Source of the DNA: an archaeon
GTDB lineage: Archaea; Thermoproteota; Nitrososphaeria; Nitrososphaerales; Gagatemarchaeaceae
DNA length: 64,000 bases
Assembly: GCA_021827865.1 (NCBI GenBank)
Contig: JAKAUC010000009.1
Span: 496,001 to 560,000, forward strand
Reading direction: 5' to 3'
The notes beneath the pieces are model-generated. The model had not been told where the DNA came from. It was given only the letters and a program-made list of their open reading frames with translations, and searched no databases. Shown here piece by piece: positions 63,007-64,000 of the stretch. The position numbers and the translations under genes were made by a program. Position 1 is the stretch's first letter. Every line of letters begins with the position of its first letter.

Positions 63007-63738
63007 TCACGTCGATTTTGCATCCTTCCTCAGCACTATCCTGACGTCCACCGCCAGCGTCCCCCTCGGATAGACGAAGAGCGGGTTGATGTCGATGGAG
63101 TCGATCTCAGGGACGTCCGTGATGAGCCTCCCAACCGCGACCAGCGTCTCGGCTGCCGCACCGACATCCAGTGGGGGCGACCCCCTGAACCCGGCCAGGA
63201 GCCTGGACGCCTTGGTCCCACCCATCATGTCCAGGGCCTCCCCCTTCGTGAGGGGGGCGAGGCGGAAGGACACGTCCCTGAACAGCTCCACGTAGACGCC
63301 CCCCAGGCCGAACATCACGGCGGGACCGAATTGGGGGTCGCGCGTAGCGCCCGCCACGAACTCGTGGCCCCTGGGCGCCATGCGCTGCACCAGAATCCCT
63401 TCCACGACGGCCTCGGGCTCCGCCCGCTTCACGTTGCCCAGGATTTCGGCGTAAGCCGCCCTGACTCCTGCCGCGGAGCTGACCCCCGCCTTCACTCCCC
63501 CCACGTCGGACTTGTGGAGGATGTCCTTGGAGACCACCTTCAAGACGACCGGGAACCCGAGAGCCTTTGCCCTGAGGACGGCCTCCTTTCCGGACCGAGC
63601 CAGCGCCGACTCGGCGACCCGGATCCCATATGCCGCGGCCACCCTGTCGGCCTCGGACTCCAAGAGCCCCCGCCGGCCGGACCTCGCCGCGGCAGCGACA
63701 ACCCTCGACACCGTTTTGTGGGCGTCACGCCGGGTCAT
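63007..63738 (-). CDS. ADP-forming acetyl-CoA synthetase, beta (ATP-grasp) subunit
   Basis: GFPVVLKVVSKDILHKSDVGGVKAG; VMFGLGGVYVELFRDVSFRLAPL. Confidence 0.93.
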   Translation of the reverse strand: MTRRDAHKTVSRVVAAAARSGRRGLLESEADRVAAAYGIRVAESALARSGKEAVLRAKALGFPVVLKVVSKDILHKSDVGGVKAGVSSAAGVRAAYAEILGNVKRAEPEAVVEGILVQRMAPRGHEFVAGATRDPQFGPAVMFGLGGVYVELFRDVSFRLAPLTKGEALDMMGGTKASRLLAGFRGSPPLDVGAAAETLVAVGRLITDVPEIDSIDINPLFVYPRGTLAVDVRIVLRKDAKST

Positions 63739-64000
63739 CGCAGCTCGCCTCCGCCTTTGAACTTCTCCAGTTGCCTGTGGCGGGCCATGAGTGCGTACAT
63801 GGCGTCCACCGCCCGCTCGGCGCTTGGATAGACCGCGAACCTCTTCTCGAGCATCCTCGAATAGGCGACCTGCGAGAGGTGTCCACCGACGAAGGCGGCG
63901 GTGATCGGCTTCTCCAAGATGTCCCTGTCCCTGGCGTCCAGCATCGCCTGGGCTACGAGAATGGGGTCTATGTTGGCCGTCTGGCAGAAGAGGGCGATTA
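63735..64000 (-). CDS. ADP-forming acyl-CoA synthetase, CoA-binding alpha subunit, truncated by window edge
   Basis: IALFCQTANIDPILVAQAMLDARDRDILEKPITAAFVGG...RFAVYPSAERAVDAMYALMARH; frame open to 64000; ATGA overlap with beta subunit. Confidence 0.85.
   Translation of the reverse strand, partial: IALFCQTANIDPILVAQAMLDARDRDILEKPITAAFVGGHLSQVAYSRMLEKRFAVYPSAERAVDAMYALMARHRQLEKFKGGGELR

Noticed and set aside
1-64000. CRISPR arrays, transposases, rRNA genes, prophage modules
   Set aside because: Looked for by eye; no repeat-spacer pattern, DDE/HUH transposase motif, rRNA signature or phage structural gene recognised.

Overview
This is a GC-rich (by eye about 60%+) archaeal chromosomal window. 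Evidence: the proteasome alpha - SBDS - Rrp4/Rrp41/Rrp42 - L37Ae - Pcc1 - prefoldin superoperon, EF-2, aIF1A, an XPF-type nuclease, archaeal riboflavin kinases, TATA-type and often leaderless promoters, and intron-containing tRNAs without encoded CCA. It looks TACK-like, but I did not compute a phylogeny. I saw no rRNA, CRISPR array, transposase or prophage. The strongest non-routine signals are: (1) a tRNA-Asp(GTC) and a tRNA-Lys(TTT), each apparently split by two very short introns, three of the four at non-canonical positions (T-loop, D-loop, variable region); (2) three hidden operator systems: a 13-bp-phased triple ACAACTTGT array plus a fourth copy around a wHTH gene, CCGCCA-N2-TGGCGG at the same 9-nt spacing from the TATA box in two promoters, and a perfect palindrome TTGGTAGCTACCAA in an rbkR / ECF-transporter bidirectional promoter; (3) a tightly overlapping operon of a predicted Walker-less HerA/VirB4-like pseudo-ATPase with C-terminal wHTH, a RadB/RecA-like ATPase and a membrane protein, divergent from that wHTH regulator; (4) several Cys-rich (zinc-binding-like) microproteins of 44-58 aa and a 59-aa basic protein, all missed by the supplied ORF track; (5) a UDP-sulfoquinovose synthase (SQD1/Agl3) plus glycosyltransferase locus. 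All assignments come from reading sequence and remembered family motifs; no database search was run.
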